A DNA stretch of 64,000 nt from Glycomyces algeriensis (GTDB taxonomy: Bacteria; Actinomycetota; Actinomycetes; Mycobacteriales; Micromonosporaceae), in the NCBI RefSeq assembly GCF_027622855.1, contig NZ_JAPZVR010000011.1, positions 24,881 to 88,880 on the forward strand, written 5' to 3'. The notes below the pieces were generated by a model, which saw nothing but the letters and a program-made list of their open reading frames with translations, did not search any database and was not told where the DNA came from. Below are positions 54,670-62,953 of this stretch, piece by piece; positions within the stretch are counted from its first letter, which is position 1, and the number at the start of each line of letters is the position of its first letter. The translations under genes were made by a program, and so were the position numbers.

Positions 54670-55428
54670 TCAGAGGGAACGGACCAGCAGGACGGCCGAC
54701 AGCACGAGGCCGTAGACGACGATCGCGATCCGCAACGGCCGCTCCGGGATCTTCTGGAACACGCGCGCGCCGATGTACCCGCCGATGAACGTGGCGGGCA
54801 CGAGCACGCCGATCGCCCACCAGGCCACATCGGCCCAGACGCCGTACATGACGCTGGTGACGACGCCGACGAGCATCGTGCAGAAGTTCTTCAGCGCGCC
54901 CACCCGGACGAGCTTCTCGGAGACGCTCATCGCGATCACCGCGATGAGGATCAGCCCCAGCGCGGCGTTGAAGTAGGAGCCGTAGAGGCAGCCCGCGAAC
55001 ACGCCGATGTGGAGGACCACCGGGTGGAGGGCGCGGCCGCCGTTGAGCTTGGTCACCGTCCGGTTGACCCACGGGCCGACCGCCATGAGCACGGTCGCCG
55101 CCAGGACCAGGAACGGCACGATCGCCTCGAAGACCGAGTGCGGCGTGTTGAGCAGCAGCAGCGCGCCGCAGACCGACGCGGCGAGCGCGGTGGGGATGAG
55201 CAGCAGGGCCCGGCGCCGCTGGCCGCGGAGGTTCTCGCGGGATCCGAATGCGGCGGCCGCGTAGGCGGGCGCGACGGCGATGCCGTTGGTGGCGTTCGCC
55301 TGGAGCGGCGGTACCCCCACGGCCATGAGGGTCGGGTACGTGATAAGCGAGCCGCCCCCGGCCACGGCGTTGAGGCCGCCGCCGACGAGGCCGGCGAGCA
55401 GCAGTGCGGAGACCTGGAGCAGATTCAT
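54670..55428 (-). CDS. TauE/SafE-family membrane transporter
   Basis: A 252-aa permease with about seven or eight helices. The N-terminal LLLAGLVGGGLNAVAGGGSL and mid-protein GCLYGSYFNAALGLI motifs match the TauE/SafE (sulfite/organosulfonate exporter) family. It ends in RPLRIAIVVYGLVLSAVLLV. Substrate is not predictable. Its start lies 31 bases from the divergent rnpB gene, so both promoters are close together. Confidence 0.87.
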   Translation of the reverse strand: MNLLQVSALLLAGLVGGGLNAVAGGGSLITYPTLMAVGVPPLQANATNGIAVAPAYAAAAFGSRENLRGQRRRALLLIPTALAASVCGALLLLNTPHSVFEAIVPFLVLAATVLMAVGPWVNRTVTKLNGGRALHPVVLHIGVFAGCLYGSYFNAALGLILIAVIAMSVSEKLVRVGALKNFCTMLVGVVTSVMYGVWADVAWWAIGVLVPATFIGGYIGARVFQKIPERPLRIAIVVYGLVLSAVLLVRSL

Positions 55429-55459
55429 GGCTCCGGCAGCGTACGCTTGGCCGCTGGAA

Positions 55460-55840
55460 CGAGTCGGCCAGGCGGTCGCGGCGGATGCGGGAGACCACAT
55501 CCGGCGAGGAACGTCCGGGCTCCTCAGGGCAGGGTGGTTGCTAACGGCAACCCGGGGCGACCCGCGGGACAGTGCCACAGAAAAGAGACCGCCGGCTTCG
55601 GCCGGTAAGGGTGAAACGGTGGTGTAAGAGACCACCAGCGCCGCCGGTGACGGCGGCGGCTCGGTAAACCCCACCCGGAGCAAGGTCAAAAGGAGCCGCG
55701 AGGCTCTGCGTGAAGGCCCGAGGGCGGCCCGCCCGAGCCCGCAAGGGCGCCTTCACGGGTAGACCGCTCGAGCACGCCGGCAACGGCGCGCCTAGATGGA
55801 TGACCGCTCAACGACAGAACCCGGCGTATCGGTCGGCTCG
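55460..55840 (+). ncRNA. rnpB: RNase P RNA (bacterial type A)
   Basis: The catalytic RNA that trims tRNA 5' ends. The P1 arms CGAGTCGGCC and GGTCGGCTCG pair with two wobbles. The universally conserved core strings are present: GAGGAACGTCCGGGCTC, ACAGTGCCACAGAAA, TAAGGGTGAAACGGTGGTG, TAAGAGACCACCAGCG and, near the 3' end, AACCCGGCGTAT. The ends fit the actinobacterial consensus at about 381 bases. A TACGCT -10-like box is at 55442-55447. The 3' end is immediately followed by an integrative element. Confidence 0.96.
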
Positions 55841-55862
55841 TTCCCCAGCATCGAAAGCAAGA

Positions 55863-55905
55863 AGGGTGTTCACCTGCGGATACACAGGTGAACACCCTCC
55901 CTTTT
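55863..55905. terminator. Strong hairpin between rnpB and the integrase
   Basis: A 14-bp stem (55863-55876 with 55885-55898) with an 8-base loop CGGATACA, followed rightward by CCCTTTT. It can end rnpB transcription; leftward it faces the integrase end (TTCTTGC), so it may serve both. Confidence 0.8.
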
Positions 55906-55941
55906 AGATCAGAGCTTGCCCTCTGGGCCGTGGCGGGGCCG

Positions 55942-57129
55942 TCAGCCGCCCCAAGCGTCATCGAGGATCTGACGGGCCCGGCCCCGACTGTTCGGCATCA
56001 GATGCCCGTACACGCGGAGCGTGAAGCCGGGATCTTTGTGACCGAGGAATTCCGCGAGGGCCCGGATATTGCCGCCGTTTTCCAGGATCGTGCTCGCGTA
56101 GTAGTGCCGAAGCGCGTGCGTCCCGGTGTTCTGCTCAGGCCCGAACGCCGTCGTCCCGATCCCCTTGCGCCAAGCGCCCGGCTCGTACATGAACGAGCTG
56201 CGGTGAATGGCAGCCTTCCGGACATTCGTAAAGACGAGGTTGAACGTCACCTCCTCCCCGTCGAGCTCTCCCCAGGGAAGCGTCACCGGCTGCGGCGGGA
56301 ACCGCTCCATGTGCGCCCGGAGTGCTTCAGCAACGAACCGCGGCAGCGGCACGACCCGCGTCGAATCCCGCTTCGGCGGGGCAAAGAGCCGCTTCGAGCT
56401 GAGCAGCTTCACCTGGCGCCGGAGGTGGATCTCCTCCGCGCCGAAGTCGATGTCGTCAACGTCGAGGCCGAAGATCTCGCCGATGCGGAAGCCGCAGCCC
56501 GCGCCGACCGGCACCATGGCCTGATAGCGCGGGGCGAGCTTCGACTGCACCGAATCCAGCTGCGCCCGGTTCCACGGGACCACGAGCCGGTTCGCCGCCC
56601 GCGGCTTCTTCAGGCTCTTCGCCTGGCACGGATTCGAGCGGATCAGCTTGTCATCGACCGCCGCGTCGAACATTGAATTGACGTAGACGAAGAGCACCGC
56701 CTTGGTGGATTCCTCGAGCGCCAGCCCAGCGAGCCAGGTGCGAATCGTGCTGGTCAGGCACGCCTCGAGCGGGCGCCCGGTGAAGTAGGGAATGAAGTGC
56801 TTCCCCAGTTGCCGGTTGACCTGCTCTTTCGTCGCCGAGTCACCGCCGAGGCCCTTGAGCCATTCCTTCGTGAAGGCGCCCGTGTCGGTCTTGCCGGCGT
56901 CCGGGTCGATGAAGGTCCCGGCTTTCAGGTCCTTCTGGACATCGGTGAGGAAGTCCTTCGCGTCCTCCTTCTTGCCGTCCTCGAACGACTTGGAACGCTC
57001 CAGGCCCTCGGCGTTGAAGTAGCGGACCCGGTAGCGCATCCCGATGCCGTGGCGGTCGGACTTGATCCGCTTCCGCTTTCCGTCCTCGTAGACGACCTTC
57101 CACCAGCGATCCTCGACATGACCCGCCAT
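55942..57129 (-). CDS. int: Site-specific tyrosine integrase of the AICE
   Basis: A 395-aa tyrosine recombinase. The arm-binding/core N-terminal part covers about 1-180. The catalytic residues are Arg215 (GFRIGE), His338-x-x-Arg341 (HALRH), His364 (FLGHKD) and Tyr374 (RVYGHL). It inserts and excises the element between attP and attB. The ATG at 57129 overlaps the excisionase stop by one base (TGATG); the 22-codon extension upstream is discarded. The 3' end is 101 bases from rnpB. Confidence 0.95.
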   Translation of the reverse strand: MAGHVEDRWWKVVYEDGKRKRIKSDRHGIGMRYRVRYFNAEGLERSKSFEDGKKEDAKDFLTDVQKDLKAGTFIDPDAGKTDTGAFTKEWLKGLGGDSATKEQVNRQLGKHFIPYFTGRPLEACLTSTIRTWLAGLALEESTKAVLFVYVNSMFDAAVDDKLIRSNPCQAKSLKKPRAANRLVVPWNRAQLDSVQSKLAPRYQAMVPVGAGCGFRIGEIFGLDVDDIDFGAEEIHLRRQVKLLSSKRLFAPPKRDSTRVVPLPRFVAEALRAHMERFPPQPVTLPWGELDGEEVTFNLVFTNVRKAAIHRSSFMYEPGAWRKGIGTTAFGPEQNTGTHALRHYYASTILENGGNIRALAEFLGHKDPGFTLRVYGHLMPNSRGRARQILDDAWGG

Positions 57130-57308
57130 CAGGCCACCTCCCCGCCGCACTCTTTGAACCATGCGAGAACGTGCTGCGGGTGATACCGGAGGCACCGGCC
57201 CATCCGAGCGGCCTTCGGGCCGGTCTTCTTCTTCCGCCAGTAGCGCAGCGTCTCAACCGGGATGTTCAGGAACTCCGAGACCTGCTCGATTGTCCAGAGC
57301 GGTTCCAT
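57129..57308 (-). CDS. xis: Excisionase, MerR-like helix-turn-helix
   Basis: A 59-aa recombination-directionality factor. A winged HTH (PLWTIEQVSEFLNIPVETLR then YWRKKKTGP) matches HTH_17 excisionases of actinomycete elements; the WR and RY residues contact DNA. The ATG overlaps the repSA stop by one base (TGATG) and its own stop overlaps int, so repSA-xis-int form one transcript. Confidence 0.92.
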   Translation of the reverse strand: MEPLWTIEQVSEFLNIPVETLRYWRKKKTGPKAARMGRCLRYHPQHVLAWFKECGGEVA

Positions 57309-58666
57309 CACCGCACCTCCCGGTTGCTGTTGTCGCGGTTGAGTTTTCGTTCGAGTAGCGCTTCGGCGATGGCTTGGGCGTACTCGCGTTCGGCGTCGGT
57401 GTCGTGGCCGAAGCCGACCGCTTCCCAGTCGTTGACGATCAGCACGTCGTCCTCGGCGACCTCGAGCGCAGCGAGGGTTTCGGCGAGGCGGAAGCGAGCG
57501 CGGATGTTCCGCAGCTCACCGAGCGTGGTCGACCAGGCGCGGGACTTGGTGAGGAAGTGGCCGCGGAAGCCGAGCATGTGCGCCCAGCGGCGCAGGTTGA
57601 GATCGGCATAGGCTTCGAGGCCGCCGAGCTCCCAGGCGGTGCGCATCATGGCCTTGTGGTGCGCCGAGACCGTGAGAAGGTCGATGTCCTCTGCGCTGCG
57701 GATCTTGCGGTCCGGCCCGTCGTGGGCGCCGGTGGACTTGGTGGCGTACTTGGCGATGTAGGAGGCCAGCCGCGAGGACTTGATGTCGGCCTCCTCCCCC
57801 ACCTCCCCGGAGCCAGCCGCGGCGGCGGTGATGTCGCGCAGATCGAGCTGGGAACCGAAGCGGAGCTCGAGTGCTTCCCCGGTCCGGCGGGCGACGGTGA
57901 TGACCGTGTTCTCGGCGGCGGTGCGGATGGCGTCGGCGAGTCGTTCCTTCGTGGCCCACACCGGAGCACGAGTCGCCGCACCTTCGGGGCCGTCGAGCCG
58001 GATGACGGCGTGGAAGTGGACCAGGCCGCGCCGCTGGTACTCGGCGACCTTGGCGTAGGAGAGCCGGGCGGCGTCTTTGAACTCGGCGACCTTCAGGCCG
58101 GCAGCGTGCGCGAGCTGGCGGCGCAGGGCGATGGTGAACCGGTGCCACAGCTTCCCCGCGTGCGCCTGCCACAGGACCGCGGCTTCATAGTCGTACGCCG
58201 CTAGGTCGATGGCCTGCCCGAGACGCGTGTCGGCCTCCTTGTGCCACTCGCCGCAGGAGCACGGCCGGGTGAGACGACCACCGGCACCGACGACGCGGGA
58301 GTGGACCGGCCCGAACGAAGGCGGCGTGAGCGTGGCGAAGTAGCGGGGCCGGTCGGCGACCTCAGGCGTGATGCCCTTCGAGGCGTCCCCGTCGAGCCCG
58401 GCGCGGATGAGGTGGAAGGCGTCCTCGGCGTACCACTGGGCGCATGCAGGGCAGAGCGCTTCGCGGCGAGTTCCGCACGGCACCCACACCGAGCCCACGG
58501 TGTCCTTCAGGACCGCGCCGGTTGCTTTGTGCGTGATGGTCGAGGAGCCGCGCAGCTTGATCGGGGCGGCGCAGCCGTGGACGGACTTGACTTTGGTCTT
58601 CCAGATGCGGAAACCCGGTCGGGTGACGAGGGCGCGGAGTCCTGCGTCGGGATCGATATGGTGCAT
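57308..58666 (-). CDS. repSA: RepSA-type replication initiator
   Basis: A 452-aa rolling-circle initiator of AICE/pSAM2 type that nicks the origin of the excised circle. N-terminal Cys pairs (CPACAQWY and PCSCGEW) may bind zinc. The HUH-like motif RRGLVHFHAVIRLDG, the Tyr-containing LASYIAKYATKS block and the C-terminal LGFRGHFLTKSR block are typical of RepSA. The ATG at 58666 is taken; a 12-codon upstream extension lacks support. A terminator hairpin sits just upstream and insulates it from the next gene. Confidence 0.92.
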   Translation of the reverse strand: MHHIDPDAGLRALVTRPGFRIWKTKVKSVHGCAAPIKLRGSSTITHKATGAVLKDTVGSVWVPCGTRREALCPACAQWYAEDAFHLIRAGLDGDASKGITPEVADRPRYFATLTPPSFGPVHSRVVGAGGRLTRPCSCGEWHKEADTRLGQAIDLAAYDYEAAVLWQAHAGKLWHRFTIALRRQLAHAAGLKVAEFKDAARLSYAKVAEYQRRGLVHFHAVIRLDGPEGAATRAPVWATKERLADAIRTAAENTVITVARRTGEALELRFGSQLDLRDITAAAAGSGEVGEEADIKSSRLASYIAKYATKSTGAHDGPDRKIRSAEDIDLLTVSAHHKAMMRTAWELGGLEAYADLNLRRWAHMLGFRGHFLTKSRAWSTTLGELRNIRARFRLAETLAALEVAEDDVLIVNDWEAVGFGHDTDAEREYAQAIAEALLERKLNRDNSNREVR

Positions 58667-58700
58667 GGTGAGATACCTGCTTTCTGCTAGCGGAGCGCAC

Positions 58701-58735
58701 AAAGCCCGGACCAGGGTTCAGCTGGTCCGGGCTTT
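58701..58735. terminator. Strong hairpin terminator upstream of repSA
   Basis: A perfect 14-bp stem (58701-58714 with 58722-58735) with a 7-base loop separates repSA from the 117-aa gene. It starts with AAA and ends with TTT, so it can act in both directions. Confidence 0.85.
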
Positions 58736-58765
58736 CGCGTGTTCGTGACGGGTTCGGTTGGCGGC

Positions 58766-59119
58766 CTAAGCGGTGCCGGCCTGGCGGCGGAACTGGTCGA
58801 TTTCTTCCTCGATCTCGGCGATGCCTTGGTGGCCCCAGCCTTCGAGGTGGGCACGGATGACTCTGGCGGCGAGTGCGCCGTCGAGGGACCCGTCAGAAGC
58901 GACGGGGAGGTTAATGATTCGCGGGTTGACCGATGGGAAGTCCTCGATGATGGCGGTGTCGCCGCCGCGGTAGGTGATGGCGGCGTACTCGCCGGAGTCG
59001 ATGGCCGCTTCCGCCTCGGAGGACTCGGGCCGGAGGAAGGCGTAGCCCTCGGCCTCGAAGTCATCACGGATCGCGTCGCGCAGGTCGGTGAGACCGGTGT
59101 AGATCATCGGGTAGTACAT
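58766..59119 (-). CDS. Small acidic AICE protein (117 aa), unknown
   Basis: A 117-aa acidic protein with no membrane helix or known motif. The start MYYPMIYTGLTDLRDAIRDD is helical; the middle (AITYRGGDTAIIEDF) is beta-rich. AAGGA lies eight bases before the ATG at 59119. It lies in the position where many AICEs carry small regulatory or maintenance genes. Confidence 0.6.
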   Translation of the reverse strand: MYYPMIYTGLTDLRDAIRDDFEAEGYAFLRPESSEAEAAIDSGEYAAITYRGGDTAIIEDFPSVNPRIINLPVASDGSLDGALAARVIRAHLEGWGHQGIAEIEEEIDQFRRQAGTA

Positions 59120-59210
59120 AGTAGAATCCTTTCGCTGAGTCGCGTTGTTGTGGAATCGAATTGGGACCGGTAGGGAGCGGATCAGCGATGCTCCCGCCTG
59201 GTAGCGCGGT

Positions 59211-60128
59211 CTACGCCGGGGTGTTGGCGGCGGCGTAGTACTTGGCGGCCTGCTCGGCCATGGCGGCGGGCAGGTTGATGACGGCTTGCACGTCGGCGGC
59301 GGTGATGGTGCGGCCGGCGTCGGCGAGTTCAGCGGCCCGGGTTTCGAGCTGTTGGAGCATCGGCGCCGGGAGCTTCGGGGGCCGCATCGTGGCCGGCGGG
59401 GTCGGCGAGGTCGAGGCGGCGACGGGCGGCAGGCTCGGTGAGACTGGCGCCGGGGACCGGCCGAAGTCGGCTTCGAAGTCCGCGACCGTGACCGGTGAGG
59501 AGACCGGAGCCGGGGTCGGCTTGACCGGGACCTCGCGTGCGGCCCGCTGCTCGGCTTCGGCGTTGAGCGCGGCGATCTGGGCGAGGACCTTTGCCCGTGC
59601 GATCGCGAAGCGGTCTTGGACGACGGGCATGACCTCGGCGAGGCAGAACACCAGGCCCGGGAAGGCCACATGCAAGACCTTCTCGACCGTCGTTCCGTCG
59701 AGGGAAGAGAGCACGTTCATCGCGAGTGTGGATCCGAGCAGGGCCCACTTGGTGAAGGTGACCCAGTTTGACTCGATGGCGATGCCGCGCATGAGCATGG
59801 CCGCTTCCCACCGCAGTACGGTGATGAGCATTCCGGCGAGAGCAGGTTCGACGGCCCACGCGCCCCACCACATCGGGTCAGTGATGTGCAGGCCCTCGGC
59901 GATGAAGTCGTGAACGCCGACCGTGGTGTAGCCGAGCCCGACCGCCAGAAAGAACCACAGTGACCCCGTGATCGAGGCCCGGAACCGGTCCAGCTCCACG
60001 ACCTTCAAGTACGGGTCGTCAGCGATCCGATGGACCTGGCGAGCCTCCCCGACCTTCTTCCGGAGCTTCGCGACCTTCTTCGCCTCCTCCTCGGCCTCCT
60101 CGGATGCTTTCCCTTGTCTTGCAACCAT
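59211..60128 (-). CDS. SpdB-like membrane protein, DUF2637
   Basis: A 305-aa membrane protein of the intramycelial-spread group. The N-terminus is charged (residues 1-45, coiled coil EEAEEEAKKVAKLRKKV). Four transmembrane helices lie at about 55-75, 90-110, 125-145 and 150-170. The Pro/Ala/Thr-rich C-terminal tail is cytoplasmic. The pattern matches DUF2637 proteins encoded next to TraB in AICEs. AGGAGG precedes the ATG. Confidence 0.85.
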   Translation of the reverse strand: MVARQGKASEEAEEEAKKVAKLRKKVGEARQVHRIADDPYLKVVELDRFRASITGSLWFFLAVGLGYTTVGVHDFIAEGLHITDPMWWGAWAVEPALAGMLITVLRWEAAMLMRGIAIESNWVTFTKWALLGSTLAMNVLSSLDGTTVEKVLHVAFPGLVFCLAEVMPVVQDRFAIARAKVLAQIAALNAEAEQRAAREVPVKPTPAPVSSPVTVADFEADFGRSPAPVSPSLPPVAASTSPTPPATMRPPKLPAPMLQQLETRAAELADAGRTITAADVQAVINLPAAMAEQAAKYYAAANTPA

Positions 60129-60184
60129 CTTCGTCTCCTCCTTTCAGGAGTCATGTCGGTTCGACGATTCGGTGAGTCGCGGGG

Positions 60185-60634
60185 TTAGAGGCGGTCGTCC
60201 AGGAGCAGGTTGTAGGCGTCGGCCAGGATCGTGTTGTGGTCGAAGCCGAGCCGGTCGCGCAGGGCCGCTTCGATGTCAAACCACCCGGCAGCGGCGGCAT
60301 CGTCTCCGGCTGTGAGGTTTCCGGGCAGGTTGGTGAGGTGAGCGGCGTAGACGGCCGTGATCACGCGGGCCCGGGGATCGCGGTCGAGATCGTCGTAGAG
60401 GTTGACCGCGCGGAGCGCATCCGGGTGGAGGTCGAGGCCGGTCTCTTCGCGCAGCTCGCGGACAGCGGCGTCCTTGGCCGTCTCGTGGGGCTCGACATGG
60501 CCGCCGGGGAAGACCTTGCATCCCTTGAACGGGGCCTTGCCACGTTCGACCAGGAGCACGTTGCCGTCATAGAAGACGACGACATCGGCAGCGAACCGGT
60601 AGGACTCGCGGTCATCAGTTTTGTTGGTGGACAT
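60185..60634 (-). CDS. Nudix hydrolase carried by the AICE
   Basis: A 149-aa pyrophosphatase. The Nudix box runs from GGHVEPHET to LREETGLDL, with the catalytic RE and EE acids in place. Nudix genes are common in AICEs and are thought to influence element excision through a signalling nucleotide. AAGGAG precedes the ATG. It lies between spdB and traB. The target is unknown. Confidence 0.87.
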   Translation of the reverse strand: MSTNKTDDRESYRFAADVVVFYDGNVLLVERGKAPFKGCKVFPGGHVEPHETAKDAAVRELREETGLDLHPDALRAVNLYDDLDRDPRARVITAVYAAHLTNLPGNLTAGDDAAAAGWFDIEAALRDRLGFDHNTILADAYNLLLDDRL

Positions 60635-60667
60635 GGGTTCTCCTTCGCAATGGTGGATAGTGGATGG

Positions 60668-62062
60668 TCAGGCGACGAGGCGCAGGTGCGATCCGCCCTG
60701 CTCTTCGTGGCCGTCGCGTTCGGCGAGGACGTGCTTGACGAGGCCTTCAAGATCGGCGTCGGTGGCGTAGGCGGCCCGGACTCGCAACGGCGTGCGGGTG
60801 CGCTCGGCGACCTTGAAGCCGATGCCGGCCGTGGCCGGGATGTTCGGGATCTCGTCAGCGAGAGCGCCACGCATCCGGGCGCCGTCGCCCAGGACCATCT
60901 CGGGGTGGACAGCTGCGGTGACCCGCAGGCAGATCCGGAGCGTGAACAGGTCGCGGACCGGCACGGTGTCTTTCGTGGGTTCCTGGACGGCGCCCCACAT
61001 CAGGTGGCCGGTCGCGCGGCCTTGGGAGCCGACGAGGGCCATGCCCTGGCGGTTGCGCATCATGCGCGTGCGGTCCGAGCCGTAAGCCAGGACCGCGCCC
61101 AGCTCATCCACGATCAAGATGTTGAGCGGCGTTTCCACGCTGGGCGTGAACTTCCGAAGTCCCTGCTCGTGGAGCTTCGCCTGGGTGGCCTGCTGGTCTT
61201 CCAGGAACTCCGAGACGACCTCAGCGGAAGCCTCTTCGCCGGAGGCGTAGCGGTGGGCGATCGGAGCGGCGGCGTTCAGCTCGACCTGCTTGGGGTCGCA
61301 CAGCCACAGCCGGACCGAGCCCTCGGCGATCATCGGCGCGAGCGTGAACAGCGGCGCCCACAGCACCGAGTTCTTCCCCGAACCAGTCGCGCCCGAGACC
61401 AGCATGTGCTTGTCGGACATGTCCTCGGTCCACTCCCGGCCGAACTCGTCGAAGCCAAAGTGCACGCGAGCCAGGTCGACCTCCTCGACCGTCGCCGGGA
61501 TCTCCGGAGCCGGGATCGTGTACGTGAACGGCTCCCGCCGCTGGACGATGAGCGCGATCTTCCGCGGGGCGAGCTTCTCAACGGTGACCCGCTCGGCGTT
61601 GAAGCACGCGGCCAAGACCTCGGCGGCGTCCATCCAGTGCTTGACCGTCTGGCCCTTGAGGATCTTGATCCACACCGTCTCCACAGCCGAGGAGTACGAG
61701 CGCAGCCGCAGAATCCGAGGAACCAGGAGTTCGCCGGTCGAGGGATGCTCGCGGACCAGGTTGGCTTCGCGCATGTTCCGTCGCCAGGCAGGGCCGGTGT
61801 AGGTGGCCGACAGCCAGCGGCGGCGCAGATTCCGCAGATGCGGCAGCACGAGCTGGTCGAAGGAGTCGGGGTGCGCCCGGCCCCAGGCGACGGCAGCGGC
61901 GAGTGTCGAACCAGCGGCCCAAGCGGTGACCTCAGGAGCGGTCGCGGCGGCGTAGCCCAGTGCCGGCACGGTCGTGGTGATGAGCGGGTGGCGACCGACC
62001 CAGGCGGCGGCCTTCCATTCCAGACCAGTCTTGCGTTTGGACTTCGAGTGGTTTTCGGACAT
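60668..62062 (-). CDS. traB: FtsK/SpoIIIE-like DNA translocase TraB
   Basis: A 464-aa hexameric motor moving double-stranded DNA between cells. Two transmembrane helices lie near 25-60. The Walker A motif is GATGSGKN at 224-231, with Asn where Ser/Thr is usual; AICE TraB proteins often vary here. Walker B is NILIVDELGAV near 314-324. The C-terminus is the gamma-like DNA-contact region. GGAGG precedes the ATG at 62062. It is the main transfer gene of the element. Confidence 0.92.
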   Translation of the reverse strand: MSENHSKSKRKTGLEWKAAAWVGRHPLITTTVPALGYAAATAPEVTAWAAGSTLAAAVAWGRAHPDSFDQLVLPHLRNLRRRWLSATYTGPAWRRNMREANLVREHPSTGELLVPRILRLRSYSSAVETVWIKILKGQTVKHWMDAAEVLAACFNAERVTVEKLAPRKIALIVQRREPFTYTIPAPEIPATVEEVDLARVHFGFDEFGREWTEDMSDKHMLVSGATGSGKNSVLWAPLFTLAPMIAEGSVRLWLCDPKQVELNAAAPIAHRYASGEEASAEVVSEFLEDQQATQAKLHEQGLRKFTPSVETPLNILIVDELGAVLAYGSDRTRMMRNRQGMALVGSQGRATGHLMWGAVQEPTKDTVPVRDLFTLRICLRVTAAVHPEMVLGDGARMRGALADEIPNIPATAGIGFKVAERTRTPLRVRAAYATDADLEGLVKHVLAERDGHEEQGGSHLRLVA

Positions 62063-62187
62063 GACAAGTACCTCCCGCCTAGTGGCGTGATTTGTTGAGT
62101 AGCAATAGGATTCGTGCAATTCGGCGGATGTGACCGCCCCCTCGGACCCCGTAGTGCCGAGGGAGGATCAGACCGGCCGAAGCGGGT

Positions 62188-62400
62188 CTAGAGCAGGTCG
62201 AACAGGTCTTCCCCGTCAGGGGTGAAGCGGGCCGCTTCATCGAGCAGGACCGCGAGGACCGCGACCGAGCCCGCGAAGCGGGTGTGCGCAGCATTGAGGC
62301 CCAGCCCCTTGTCGGGGACCTTCTTCATCGCGTCGCGCAGGTTCGACATGGCGACGTTCAGCGTCGCGTTGATCTCATCGACCTTGGCAGTGGTCAGCAT
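62188..62400 (-). CDS. Small AICE protein (70 aa), unknown
   Basis: A 70-aa, Ala/Leu-rich helical protein (NLRDAMKKVPDKGLGLNAAH, then RFAGSVAVLAVLLDEAARF). GGGAG lies before the ATG at 62400. It is encoded between traB and the 90-aa gene, in the usual location of small transfer-associated proteins. Confidence 0.6.
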   Translation of the reverse strand: MLTTAKVDEINATLNVAMSNLRDAMKKVPDKGLGLNAAHTRFAGSVAVLAVLLDEAARFTPDGEDLFDLL

Positions 62401-62428
62401 GCGTTGTCTCCCTTGATTTCTCGGAGCC

Positions 62429-62701
62429 TTAGAGGCTCCACTCCCAGGTCTTGAGCTTCGATTCGTGGCGGACGATCGCGACCCGCAGTGAGGCGAGGTC
62501 GCCGAAGGCGTCCTGGAGGGCCTTCTTCAAGACCTCCTTCTCCACCGCCTGCCACGCACCCGAGGAGCCCTCGGGGACGTAATCGGTGATGGCCTTGTCG
62601 ACGTCCTCGAACGCGAACCGGACGCCGTCGAGGTTGCCCATCAAGGCCGCGTACTTCTTGGCGGATCGGGCGTTCGTCCCGAACCAGTCGATCTTCTCCA
62701 T
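62429..62701 (-). CDS. Small AICE protein (90 aa), unknown
   Basis: A 90-aa helical protein (MEKIDWFGTNARSAKKYAAL). GGAGG precedes the ATG at 62701. No known domain. It shares its transcript with the 70-aa and TM peptide genes. Confidence 0.6.
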   Translation of the reverse strand: MEKIDWFGTNARSAKKYAALMGNLDGVRFAFEDVDKAITDYVPEGSSGAWQAVEKEVLKKALQDAFGDLASLRVAIVRHESKLKTWEWSL

Positions 62702-62813
62702 CGGCGTTGACCTCCAGATGTGTTGGTGCCGAAGCAGATCACCAGGCGGTGACCACAAACCCCCACCAGCCCGGACCCCGGGTTGATGGAGGAATGACGC
62801 CACCGATCAGCGT

Positions 62814-62918
62814 CTAGGCGCGGAAGATGAACCGCGCCCACGCCCGGCGAAGAAACCAGACGTTCAGCAGGACCGAACCCAGCAGCGCCAGAACCAGCAC
62901 CACAACAAACAGCTCCAC
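62814..62918 (-). CDS. 34-aa single-pass membrane peptide
   Basis: A tiny gene with GTG start at 62918 and a strong GAGGAGG ribosome site eight bases upstream. The product is ELFVVVLVLALLGSVLLNVW followed by FLRRAWARFIFRA: one hydrophobic helix and a short basic tail. Single-pass peptides of this type often accompany conjugation or toxin systems. The overlapping frame on the same strand is Gly-rich and lacks a good start, so this frame is preferred. Confidence 0.6.
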   Translation of the reverse strand: MELFVVVLVLALLGSVLLNVWFLRRAWARFIFRA

Positions 62919-62953
62919 CCACACTCACCTCCTCTCGTTTCCGTTGGGGCCGT

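Noticed and set aside
55541-55783. Small ORFs across rnpB on both strands
   Set aside because: They lie within the conserved RNase P RNA and are not protein genes.
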